A DNA stretch of 6,281 bases from NCBI GenBank assembly GCA_019420085.1, contig JAHZHV010000131.1:1-6281 (forward strand), given 5' to 3'. Numbering within the stretch: position 1 is the first letter of the stretch; every line of letters begins with the position of its first letter. This DNA is from Christensenella sp. (GTDB lineage Bacteria > Bacillota > Clostridia > Christensenellales > Maliibacteriaceae). Under the pieces are notes generated by a model. It did no database searches and was not told where the DNA came from. It worked only from the letters and a program-made list of their open reading frames with translations. This document shows positions 1 through 5,610 of the stretch, piece by piece. Both the position numbers and the translations under genes were made by a program.

Positions 1-53
1 CAGTGGCCTGTCGCTTAGGAGGCGACCGCTCTATCCAACTGAGCTACGGGGGC
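1..53 (-). tRNA. tRNA-Arg(CCU), 3' part outside the window
   Basis: Read on the minus strand, the sequence starts with the acceptor strand GCCCCCG (positions 53-47). It continues with TA, a D-arm (GCTCAGTTGGATAGAGC) and an anticodon arm with stem GTCGC/GCGAC (26-22 and 14-10). The seven-base loop is CTCCTAA, so the anticodon is CCU at 19-17, which reads the arginine codon AGG. The window edge cuts the gene in or just before the T-arm, so the 3' acceptor strand and any CCA are not visible. The fold of the visible part is canonical, with no sign of degeneration. Confidence 0.95.
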
Positions 54-255
54 TTGTACAAAAATTAAGAAGGATTCAATTGTAAGTGCGCAAAAAAAGA
101 AGCTGAACTCACTTGCGCAAAACTTTGGCTTTGCGGTACTTGGCAGGTACAGGTCAGGATAAAACACAACGTTTCTTTCCGTTACTTTCATGCGCAAGGG
201 TTTCTCTTAGGCCAAAACCATTGCGTACTTTTGCCAATATCCAAAAGGCAGGACT

Positions 256-284
256 ATTATGGCATACGTCAATGTGGTTGTCAA
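256..284 (-). promoter_or_regulatory. Sigma-70/SigA-type promoter directed towards tRNA-Arg
   Basis: On the minus strand TTGACA (284-279, six of six to the -35 consensus) is followed by a 17-bp spacer and CATAAT (261-256, five of six to the -10 consensus). Transcription would start near position 249 and reach the tRNA 5' end after about 195 nt. It could make a tRNA precursor with a long leader or a separate small transcript. A weaker TACAAT element lies nearer the tRNA, at 84-79, without a good -35. Confidence 0.6.
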
Positions 285-350
285 CGCATACACCTGTGGT
301 ACATACATGCGAAAACGCAAGAAAAAAGTAAAGAGTATAAAAAGTGATCA

Positions 351-359
351 TGCTATAAT
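351..359 (+). promoter_or_regulatory. Extended -10 promoter of the VanRS-like operon
   Basis: TGCTATAAT contains a perfect -10 hexamer (354-359) preceded by the TGn extension at 351-353. No good TTGACA lies 16-18 bp upstream (331-336 is AAGAGT), which suits an extended -10 promoter or one helped by an activator. The start codon of the response regulator is about 40 bp downstream. Confidence 0.6.
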
Positions 360-380
360 AAATACAAATCCTGCTAAACG

Positions 381-387
381 AGGAAGG
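381..387 (+). promoter_or_regulatory. Ribosome binding site of the response regulator gene
   Basis: AGGAAGG lies 11 nt before the ATG at 399. It supports that start over the out-of-frame ATG at 388. Confidence 0.6.
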
Positions 388-398
388 ATGAGTTATCT

Positions 399-1121
399 AT
401 GCAGTCAGAAAAAAGCACGGATATCCTGGTTGTAGACGACGAAATTGAAATTGCAGATTTAATTGACGTCTATCTGACAACAGAGGGATATCGGGTCCAT
501 AAGTTTTACAATGGTTCAGACGCCCTGAACTGTGCTCGTACGCAAAAAATTGATTTAGCGCTTCTTGACATCATGTTGCCTGACACCGATGGTTTTGAGC
601 TTTGCAGAACGCTTCGCGCGGAAGGGCGGCTCTTTCCCATTATCATGCTGACGGCAAAGGTAGAAGCGACAGACAAGATCCTTGGTCTGACGCTTGGCGC
701 TGACGATTATATCACCAAACCCTTTCATCCGCTTGAGCTGATGGCACGGATTCGTACACAGCTGCGCCGGTATACAAGGTATAACCAGGCCAATGGCGTA
801 AATGCCAGCAGTGCAGATACCATCCACATACGAGGCCTTTCCATCAGCAAAGATACGCACAGATGCATTCTGTACAAAGAAGAGCTTTCCCTGACCCCCA
901 TTGAATTTTCCATCTTATGGTATCTTTGCACGCATGTTGGAAAAGTCGTTTCCAGCGAAGAGTTGTTTGAAGCTGTATGGGGAGAGCGCTTTTTGGATAG
1001 CAACAACACCGTCATGACACATATTGCCCGTTTGCGGGAAAAGATGCACGAATCCCGCAAGAATCCAAAATTTATAAAAACCGTATGGGGAGTTGGCTAT
1101 ACCATTGAATCCGATCAATAA
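399..1121 (+). CDS. VanR-like OmpR/PhoB-family response regulator
   Basis: This 240-residue cytoplasmic transcription factor receives phosphate from the adjacent kinase and binds DNA. The receiver domain (about residues 8-122) shows the acidic pair D13-D14, phosphoacceptor D57 in LLDIMLP, T85 in MLTA and K107 in YITKPF. The winged-helix output domain (about 138-237) has LSLTPIEFSIL, a recognition-helix region with SNNTVMTHIARLREKM, and the terminal WGVGYTIE typical of the family. From remembered sequence, the match to VanR is unusually close across both domains, including IEIADL near the N-terminus, LTLGADDYITKPF and IKTVWGVGY. The ATG at 399 has a good ribosome binding site. The gene overlaps the kinase gene, as is usual in such pairs. 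Membership in OmpR/PhoB is certain. The VanR-like label is strong, but no glycopeptide-resistance genes are in view, so the regulated genes are unknown. All catalytic residues are intact. Confidence 0.95.
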   Translation: MQSEKSTDILVVDDEIEIADLIDVYLTTEGYRVHKFYNGSDALNCARTQKIDLALLDIMLPDTDGFELCRTLRAEGRLFPIIMLTAKVEATDKILGLTLGADDYITKPFHPLELMARIRTQLRRYTRYNQANGVNASSADTIHIRGLSISKDTHRCILYKEELSLTPIEFSILWYLCTHVGKVVSSEELFEAVWGERFLDSNNTVMTHIARLREKMHESRKNPKFIKTVWGVGYTIESDQ

Positions 1122-2298
1122 ACAAACAAATCGCCGCAGATTCTCTTCATCTTTGGCGCGTCAGACAGCAAAACAATACTTAACAGCAATTGCCGCTTTT
1201 ATTCTCTGTCTCGTGGCTTTGGTCGCAATATGCGTAATCCTGTGCAACACTCGCATATGGTATCTGGACACGACATGGGAAACCCTCATATACTACGTTT
1301 TAAAATTTATCGAGAATCACCTTTTTGCAGTGTGCACCGGCCTTCTGTTTATCGGGACGCTCATCATCGGGCTTGCATTTTTGCAGCGACTGCTTCGATA
1401 TCTGGACGAGCTGATCGATGCATCCCGCCAGCTGGTCGATCTTTCCTCTCAGCAGCCGATCACCTTATCGGCGCCCTTGCTGGATGTCGCCGAGCATCTC
1501 AATGCCATTCGTCTGCAGTCTCTGCACAACAGCATGCTTGCCAAAGAAGCGGAGCAGCGAAAAAATGACTTAATCGTTTATCTTGCTCACGACTTGAAAA
1601 CACCGCTGACCAGCGTCATCGGTTATCTGTCGCTTCTGCAGGATGAGCCGCAGCTTACACAAAAGCAGCGTGCCAAGTATACGGGAATTGCACTTGCAAA
1701 AGCGCAGCGGTTGGAAGAACTGATTAATGAATTCTTTGAGATTACCCGTTTTAACCTTTCCCGTCTGACACTGGAAACAAGATGCGTAGACTTAACGCGT
1801 ATGCTGGAACAGATCACCAACGAATTTGAACCCGTTTTGGAAGAAAACCATCTGACCTATCAACTGCATCTGCCCGCCAAATTGCCATGTGTCTGCGATG
1901 ATGACAAGCTGGCACGCGTTTTTGATAACCTGCTGCGCAACGCCTGTTTTTACAGTTTCGCCGACAGTTGTATTGACATCTATGCCGTGCAGGAAAAGAC
2001 CAACATCATTCTTACGTTTGAAAACAGCGGCAACACCATCCCACCGGAAAAACTGGCGCGGCTCTTTGATCAATTCTTCCGGCTTGACCGTGCACGCGGA
2101 ACGCAAAAAGGCGGCGCCGGGCTCGGGCTGGCAATCGCAAAGCAGCTGATTCAACTGCATGGCGGTACGATTTGCGCCTCCAGCGCCGATCAGCGGATTC
2201 GTTTCGTCATTACACTGCCCTGTGACTGTACCGTTGCGGCCGCAGGTATATCCCAAATATCCGATGGCTCTGCGTCAAATATTGTAAACCCTTCTTGA
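1093..2298 (+). CDS. VanS-like membrane sensor histidine kinase
   Basis: This 401-residue kinase senses an unknown signal and phosphorylates the upstream regulator. Order: short basic N-terminus, transmembrane helix 1 (about 29-51), a small outside loop (52-76), helix 2 (77-97), a linker, then the HisKA domain with H166 in YLAHDLKTPLTS. The HATPase domain follows, with N279 and N283 in the N-box, an F-box (LFDQFFRLD) and the G2 box GGAGLGLA (340-347). The G1 region reads ENSGNTIP, lacking the usual DxGxG, much as I recall for VanS. YLAHDLKTPLTSVIGYLSLL is nearly the VanS signature. The TTG start at 1093 overlaps the regulator by 29 nt. GGGGAG (1087-1092) abuts it, so a second TTG at 1105 is an alternative. 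No ATG occurs before the first helix. A roughly 22-residue tail follows the kinase core. Kinase identity is certain; the ligand is not. Confidence 0.93.
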   Translation: MAIPLNPINKQTNRRRFSSSLARQTAKQYLTAIAAFILCLVALVAICVILCNTRIWYLDTTWETLIYYVLKFIENHLFAVCTGLLFIGTLIIGLAFLQRLLRYLDELIDASRQLVDLSSQQPITLSAPLLDVAEHLNAIRLQSLHNSMLAKEAEQRKNDLIVYLAHDLKTPLTSVIGYLSLLQDEPQLTQKQRAKYTGIALAKAQRLEELINEFFEITRFNLSRLTLETRCVDLTRMLEQITNEFEPVLEENHLTYQLHLPAKLPCVCDDDKLARVFDNLLRNACFYSFADSCIDIYAVQEKTNIILTFENSGNTIPPEKLARLFDQFFRLDRARGTQKGGAGLGLAIAKQLIQLHGGTICASSADQRIRFVITLPCDCTVAAAGISQISDGSASNIVNPS

Positions 2299-2310
2299 TG
2301 CGTTTACAAT
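2281..2310 (+). repeat. Perfect 9-bp inverted repeat spanning the kinase stop codon
   Basis: ATTGTAAAC (2281-2289) and GTTTACAAT (2302-2310) pair perfectly around a 12-nt loop. The stop codon TGA (2296-2298) lies in the loop. A run of seven T (2316-2322) follows five bases after the stem. It could be a weak first terminator ahead of the stronger hairpin at 2332, but the stem is AT-rich and the gap to the T-run is not ideal. Confidence 0.45.
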
Positions 2311-2331
2311 TCAGCTTTTTTTGGCAGACAA

Positions 2332-2370
2332 AAAAACGGACTGCAGTTTTCAACACTGCAGTCCGTTTTT
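2332..2370. terminator. Bidirectional intrinsic terminator between convergent operons
   Basis: The GC-rich stem arms CGGACTGCAG (2337-2346) and CTGCAGTCCG (2356-2365) enclose a 9-nt loop. They are flanked by an A-run (2331-2336) and a T-run (2366-2370), which extend the pairing to 15 bp. Each strand therefore ends in a hairpin plus U-tract. The element stops the plus-strand kinase transcript and the minus-strand nrdG transcript, whose stop codon lies 3 bp away. Confidence 0.9.
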
Positions 2371-2372
2371 GA

Positions 2373-2888
2373 TTAACAGGTATGCGTAATCTTTCCGTCG
2401 CGCAGAAACAGCATTCGCTGGTTTTCAGACCCGCGAAACAACAGTTCCAGATTGCGCTGCGCCAAAATGAACGGACCGTCTACAAGGATATCGCACAGGC
2501 ACAGCAGCTTACGAACAAACGGATCGTCCAGCTGCAGCAATTGCTCATATGTATATCCCGAATATGCCATCACTGTCTTGCCGCGTGATTTGACCGCTTC
2601 TGCCAATGGAACAAGCGCCTCACTCTGACAGAACGGCTCCCCTCCTGACAGTGTCATGCCGCAAAGCAATGGATTGTCATCAAAGCGCTCCAGAATATCC
2701 TCGATTTTCACATCATATCCGCCGGCAAAATCATGCGTCTGCGGATTATGACAGCCAACACAGTGATGCGGACACCCCTGCGTAAAAACCGTCATGCGAA
2801 AACCTGGGCCATCGACAATGGATTCATCAACAATTGCGTTGATGCGAAGCGTCTTATATGCGGAATGCTCAGATTCCGTGCTTGACAC
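2373..2888 (-). CDS. nrdG: Anaerobic ribonucleotide reductase activating protein (radical SAM)
   Basis: NrdG uses a [4Fe-4S] cluster and S-adenosylmethionine to make the glycyl radical on class III ribonucleotide reductase. The cluster motif CPHHCVGC (C39, C43, C46) follows the family hallmark ESIVDGPGFRMTVFTQG, and the SAM-binding GGEPF is at 82-86. The GTG start at 2888 is chosen because AGAGGAG (2902-2896) lies 7 nt before it, giving 171 residues, normal for NrdG. Tandem ATGs at 2918 and 2915, and a TTG at 2990, are in frame but have no comparable ribosome binding site and would add residues unlike NrdG. The gene overlaps the upstream glycyl-radical ORF by 20 nt, so translation is probably coupled. 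It is the last gene before the terminator. All expected catalytic residues are present. Confidence 0.95.
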   Translation of the reverse strand: MSSTESEHSAYKTLRINAIVDESIVDGPGFRMTVFTQGCPHHCVGCHNPQTHDFAGGYDVKIEDILERFDDNPLLCGMTLSGGEPFCQSEALVPLAEAVKSRGKTVMAYSGYTYEQLLQLDDPFVRKLLCLCDILVDGPFILAQRNLELLFRGSENQRMLFLRDGKITHTC

Positions 2889-3018
2889 GATCGTGCTCCT
2901 CTGCGCGCTTTGCATCATTGAAACGATCGACCGTTCCAACCAGGTAACCCGTAATACGGCGAATGCGCTCAAATTTAACGCCCTGACCAACCTGCTTGCA
3001 CTGTTTCTTGTCCTGCAT
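2869..3018 (-). CDS. Stand-alone glycyl-radical peptide of class III ribonucleotide reductase
   Basis: A 49-residue ORF whose residues 16-47 match the C-terminal glycyl-radical segment that normally ends NrdD: FERIRRITGYLVGT, then VDRFNDAKRAEEHDRVKH. The radical-bearing residue should be G24 in TGYL (codon 2949-2947). The ATG has AGGGAGG 9 nt upstream (3034-3028), so it should be translated on its own. The first 15 residues (basic and glutamine-rich, one Cys at 7) have no counterpart I recognise. It lies 48 nt after the nrdD stop and overlaps the nrdG start by 20 nt. It presumably docks with the truncated NrdD so that the glycine meets the active-site Cys, after activation by NrdG. The motif is seen directly; separate translation and complex formation are inferred. 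The alternative is a remnant of a broken nrdD, which the intact signals argue against. Confidence 0.85.
   Translation of the reverse strand: MQDKKQCKQVGQGVKFERIRRITGYLVGTVDRFNDAKRAEEHDRVKHGI
2896..2902 (-). promoter_or_regulatory. Ribosome binding site deciding the nrdG GTG start
   Basis: AGAGGAG lies 7 nt upstream of GTG 2888 and inside the coding sequence of the glycyl-radical peptide, where it encodes part of AEEH. It favours the GTG over the in-frame ATG codons further upstream. Confidence 0.7.
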
Positions 3019-3027
3019 AAAACTGTT

Positions 3028-3034
3028 CCTCCCT
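3028..3034 (-). promoter_or_regulatory. Strong ribosome binding site of the glycyl-radical peptide
   Basis: AGGGAGG ends 9 nt before the ATG at 3018. It is the best Shine-Dalgarno match in the nrd cluster and the main sign that this short ORF is translated independently of nrdD. Confidence 0.8.
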
Positions 3035-3066
3035 AAAAATCAAATCTGCAACCTGCAATGCCCTTT

Positions 3067-5475
3067 TTACACGAGTCCGTAAAAATCGGGCATATGCGGA
3101 TACTTTTTCTTCAGTTCACGAAGCTTTTCCACACTCACAGCCTCGCCATCACGCCGCCCACAGCGGGGGCAGCACTCACCAATAATTCCCGTATATCCAC
3201 AGACGGGATCCCGATCAACGGGATGATTGACCGAACCGTATCCAATACCGGATTCCTTCATGCAGCGAATGACGGCTTCAAAAGCCTCCAGGTTCATCGC
3301 AACATCACCGTCCAACTCCACATAACTGATATGTCCCGCGTTGGTCAGCGCATGATACGGCCCCTCAATGCGAATTTTATCAAATGCACGAATCGGATAA
3401 TACACCGGTACGTGGAACGAGTTGGTGTAATAATCGCGGTCTGTGACCCCGGCAATGCTGCCGTAACGCGCCCGATCCAGACGGACGAAGCGACCTGACA
3501 GTCCTTCAGCAGGCGTAGCCAGCAGCGTATAGTTCATCTTGTACGCACGTGTCTCCTGGTCGCAAAGGTCCCGCATATGAGTAACGATTTCAAGTCCCAG
3601 CGCACGTGCCTTTTCGCTTTGTCCGTGATGCTCACCAATCAGCGCCACAAGCGTCTCGGCAAGTCCGATAAAACCAACACTCAGCGTTCCATGCTTGAGA
3701 ACCTCTCCAATGCTGTCATCCGGATCCAGTGAATCGGAATCGATCCAGATACCCTGTCCCATCAGGAATGGATAATTGCGGCACTTACGCCTGGACTGAA
3801 TCTCATATCGATGGCGAAGCTGCCGGAAGCAAAGATGCATGCGCTCGTCCAACAGGCGGTAAAACTGCGCCATATCATGGTTTGCCTCAATGGCAATACG
3901 CGGCAGGTTGATCGATGTAAACGACAGATTTCCGCGTCCGGGCGTAATCTCTCTGGACGGATCGTAATAGTTGCCCATCACGCGCGTACGGCATCCCATA
4001 TACGCAACCTCGGTATCCGGATCTCCAGCCTTGTAATACTGCAGATTAAACGGCGCATCCATGAAGCTGAAATTCGGGAACAGGCGTTTTGCCGACGTCT
4101 TCATCGCGAGCTTGAACAAATCATAGTTCGGATCTTCAGGATTGTAGTTGACGCCTTCTTTTACCTTGAAAATCTGTACCGGGAAAATCGGGGTTTCACC
4201 GCCGCCAAGTCCTGCATCGGTGGCAAGCAGCAGATTCTTCATCAGCAGACGTCCCTCAGGCGAGGTATCCGTTCCGTAGTTTACACTGGAAAACGGCACC
4301 TGCGCACCCGCACGGGAATTCATCGTATTGAGATTGTGGATCAGCGCCTCCATTGCCTGGTATGTCAGCCGCTCCGTATTCATCAGCGCAATCTGCTGTG
4401 CGCGCTCATGCATTCTGGAAACGGTTTCCGGATCAAACGTCTCCGGAAGCACAGACACGTTTCCAACGAAATCGGACCGTGCAGGCGCACCCGCATAATG
4501 CTGTCCGGCATCAGAAGGCAAATGCGCAGCGAAATCCTTTGGAAGCACGGCAAACAGGCGCTTCAACTCCTGTCCAAACGCATCGATGTTCCCCATCGCA
4601 GGCGTCGTGACGCTGCTTTTGAAAAAATCCGTTTCATTCTGCATCGCCATGCGGATACCGTCGGCGAATGCACCGGCAGAACGCACATCCCATCCAAACG
4701 CACCCATCAGTTCCTGTGCCAAAGCGCGGTAATAGGAACTGACATACGTTCCGGCAACACCCTTGGCCATCGCATAATCAAAATTGGGGATGGACTGTCC
4801 GCCATGCATTTCGTTCTGATTGGCCTGAATGGCAATGCAGGCAAGCGCCGCATAACTGGTAATTCCGGACGGTTCACGCAATACGCCATGACCAGTGGAA
4901 AAACCGCCCTTAAACAGCTTGATCAGATCAATTTGGCAGCAGGTCTCCGTCAGCATGTAGAAATCCTTGTCATGAATATGGATATCACCCTGCAAATGTG
5001 CCTGTGAGATATCACTTGGCAGGATTTCGTTATCAACAAAATACTTGGCGCTCTCCGAACCATATTTGAGCATCGTTCCCATTGCGGTATCCGCATCAAT
5101 ATTCGCATTTTCGCGCTTGATGTCGGCATCGCTTGCCATGGAAAACGTCAGTTCACGGAAGATACGCATCAGCTCTTCGCCGTCCCGGCGGCGTTTTGCA
5201 TGCTCCGCACGATACAGGATGTATGCCTTGGCCGTCTTTGCAAAACCTGCGTAAATTAGCGCTTCCTCTACCAGGTCCTGTACCTGTTCCACAGAAGGGA
5301 TCTCAACATTGGGCAGCCGCTCCACCACGGATGCCGTCAGTTTTTTCAGATCCGTTGTGCTCATCGTCTCTTCCGGCGTTGCGACGCTTGCAAGACAGAT
5401 TGCATTCTCTATTTTCATCGGATCAAACGATACAATTGAACCGTCGCGTTTCTTGATGCTCCTGATTTGTCTCAC
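3067..5475 (-). CDS. nrdD: Class III anaerobic ribonucleoside-triphosphate reductase, large part lacking the glycyl-radical segment
   Basis: NrdD reduces ribonucleotides to deoxyribonucleotides without oxygen. This 802-residue form has an N-terminal ATP-cone (about 1-92, starting RQIRSIKKRDGS), the barrel motif QANQNEMHGGQSIPNFDYAMA (around 217), and MGCRTR with C495, probably the thiyl-radical cysteine. GRGNLSFTSINLPR follows at about 513. Near the end is a Cys cluster, VCGYTGIIGECCPRCG (C759, C768, C769, C772), like the zinc site of the family. Instead of running into the usual RxxGYL glycyl-radical motif, the protein ends in a charged tail, KYPHMPDFYGLV. The motif is on the next ORF. The GTG start at 5475 is preferred because GGAGG lies 6 nt before it. 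An ATG at 5493 would add MRRRNQ, whose AGG-CGG-AGG codons are that same ribosome binding site. No NrdR box was seen upstream. Confidence 0.93.
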   Translation of the reverse strand: MRQIRSIKKRDGSIVSFDPMKIENAICLASVATPEETMSTTDLKKLTASVVERLPNVEIPSVEQVQDLVEEALIYAGFAKTAKAYILYRAEHAKRRRDGEELMRIFRELTFSMASDADIKRENANIDADTAMGTMLKYGSESAKYFVDNEILPSDISQAHLQGDIHIHDKDFYMLTETCCQIDLIKLFKGGFSTGHGVLREPSGITSYAALACIAIQANQNEMHGGQSIPNFDYAMAKGVAGTYVSSYYRALAQELMGAFGWDVRSAGAFADGIRMAMQNETDFFKSSVTTPAMGNIDAFGQELKRLFAVLPKDFAAHLPSDAGQHYAGAPARSDFVGNVSVLPETFDPETVSRMHERAQQIALMNTERLTYQAMEALIHNLNTMNSRAGAQVPFSSVNYGTDTSPEGRLLMKNLLLATDAGLGGGETPIFPVQIFKVKEGVNYNPEDPNYDLFKLAMKTSAKRLFPNFSFMDAPFNLQYYKAGDPDTEVAYMGCRTRVMGNYYDPSREITPGRGNLSFTSINLPRIAIEANHDMAQFYRLLDERMHLCFRQLRHRYEIQSRRKCRNYPFLMGQGIWIDSDSLDPDDSIGEVLKHGTLSVGFIGLAETLVALIGEHHGQSEKARALGLEIVTHMRDLCDQETRAYKMNYTLLATPAEGLSGRFVRLDRARYGSIAGVTDRDYYTNSFHVPVYYPIRAFDKIRIEGPYHALTNAGHISYVELDGDVAMNLEAFEAVIRCMKESGIGYGSVNHPVDRDPVCGYTGIIGECCPRCGRRDGEAVSVEKLRELKKKYPHMPDFYGLV

Positions 5476-5481
5476 CTGGTT

Positions 5482-5486
5482 CCTCC
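5482..5486 (-). promoter_or_regulatory. Ribosome binding site deciding the nrdD GTG start
   Basis: GGAGG sits 6 nt before GTG 5475. The ATG at 5493 has only AAGGA about 13 nt away, so it is the less likely start. Confidence 0.6.
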
Positions 5487-5496
5487 GCCTCATTCA

Positions 5497-5610
5497 TCAC
5501 ATATTTTCCTTAATCTTGTATTCCATATCAATAGGGGCACAAGATGTTGTGCCCCTATTGTGCAACCGTTTTTCAATTCTGTCAAGACGCCTTTGTATTT
5601 TATTGTCCAT
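5497..5610 (-). CDS. Possible 37-residue small protein between HEPN gene and nrdD
   Basis: The ORF starts at ATG 5610, overlaps the HEPN stop by 11 nt, and ends 21 nt before the nrdD GTG. Residues 1-19 (MDNKIQRRLDRIEKRLHNR) look like a basic amphipathic helix. The rest (GTTSCAPIDMEYKIKENM) resembles nothing I know. A GGAAG lies about 6 nt before the ATG. A perfect 14-bp palindrome covers roughly codons 17-27, so the conserved element may be the RNA or DNA structure rather than a protein. It may also be only an open stretch in the nrdD leader. No function is proposed. Confidence 0.3.
   Translation of the reverse strand: MDNKIQRRLDRIEKRLHNRGTTSCAPIDMEYKIKENM
5529..5560. repeat. Perfect 14-bp palindrome with 4-nt loop upstream of nrdD
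   Basis: The arms 5529-5542 (CAATAGGGGCACAA) and 5547-5560 (TTGTGCCCCTATTG) are exactly complementary around GATG. On the minus strand the stem lies 54 nt before the nrdD start and has no U-tract after it, so it is not a standard intrinsic terminator. It could be an RNA processing or stability element between the HEPN and nrdD parts of a transcript, or an operator. It does not match the NrdR box. Confidence 0.75.

Larger units (their letters stand above)
54..398. other. 345-base intergenic region between divergent tRNA-Arg and the two-component operon
   Basis: No convincing coding region was found. The open frames here lack ribosome binding sites, and one runs into the tRNA. The region holds a near-consensus minus-strand promoter (256-284), an extended -10 plus-strand promoter (351-359), an imperfect direct repeat around 262-300, and three copies of TGCGCAA (87-93, 114-120, 191-197). 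The first two copies form a short inverted repeat with the TTGCGCA at 113-119. No riboswitch or known small-RNA fold was recognised. Confidence 0.6.

Noticed and set aside
15..197. Minus-strand ORF ending in APVAQLDRAVAS
   Set aside because: The C-terminal part is a translation of the tRNA-Arg sequence, a well-known type of false ORF. It has no ribosome binding site.
113..351. Open frames of 65-72 codons on both strands between the tRNA and the regulator
   Set aside because: No ribosome binding sites, no recognisable domains, and they overlay promoter elements on both strands.
3067..3069. Possible selenocysteine or stop readthrough at the nrdD end
   Set aside because: The stop is TAA, not TGA, and a second in-frame stop follows nine codons later, so readthrough would not reach the glycyl-radical motif.
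3811..5007. Long plus-strand ORF (398 codons) antisense to nrdD
   Set aside because: Its sequence is basic and low in recognisable structure, and it lies entirely opposite strongly conserved nrdD coding sequence, so it is a shadow frame.
5529..5560. Palindrome read as an intrinsic terminator or NrdR box
   Set aside because: There is no U-tract directly after the stem on either strand, and the sequence does not fit the 16-bp NrdR box pattern.
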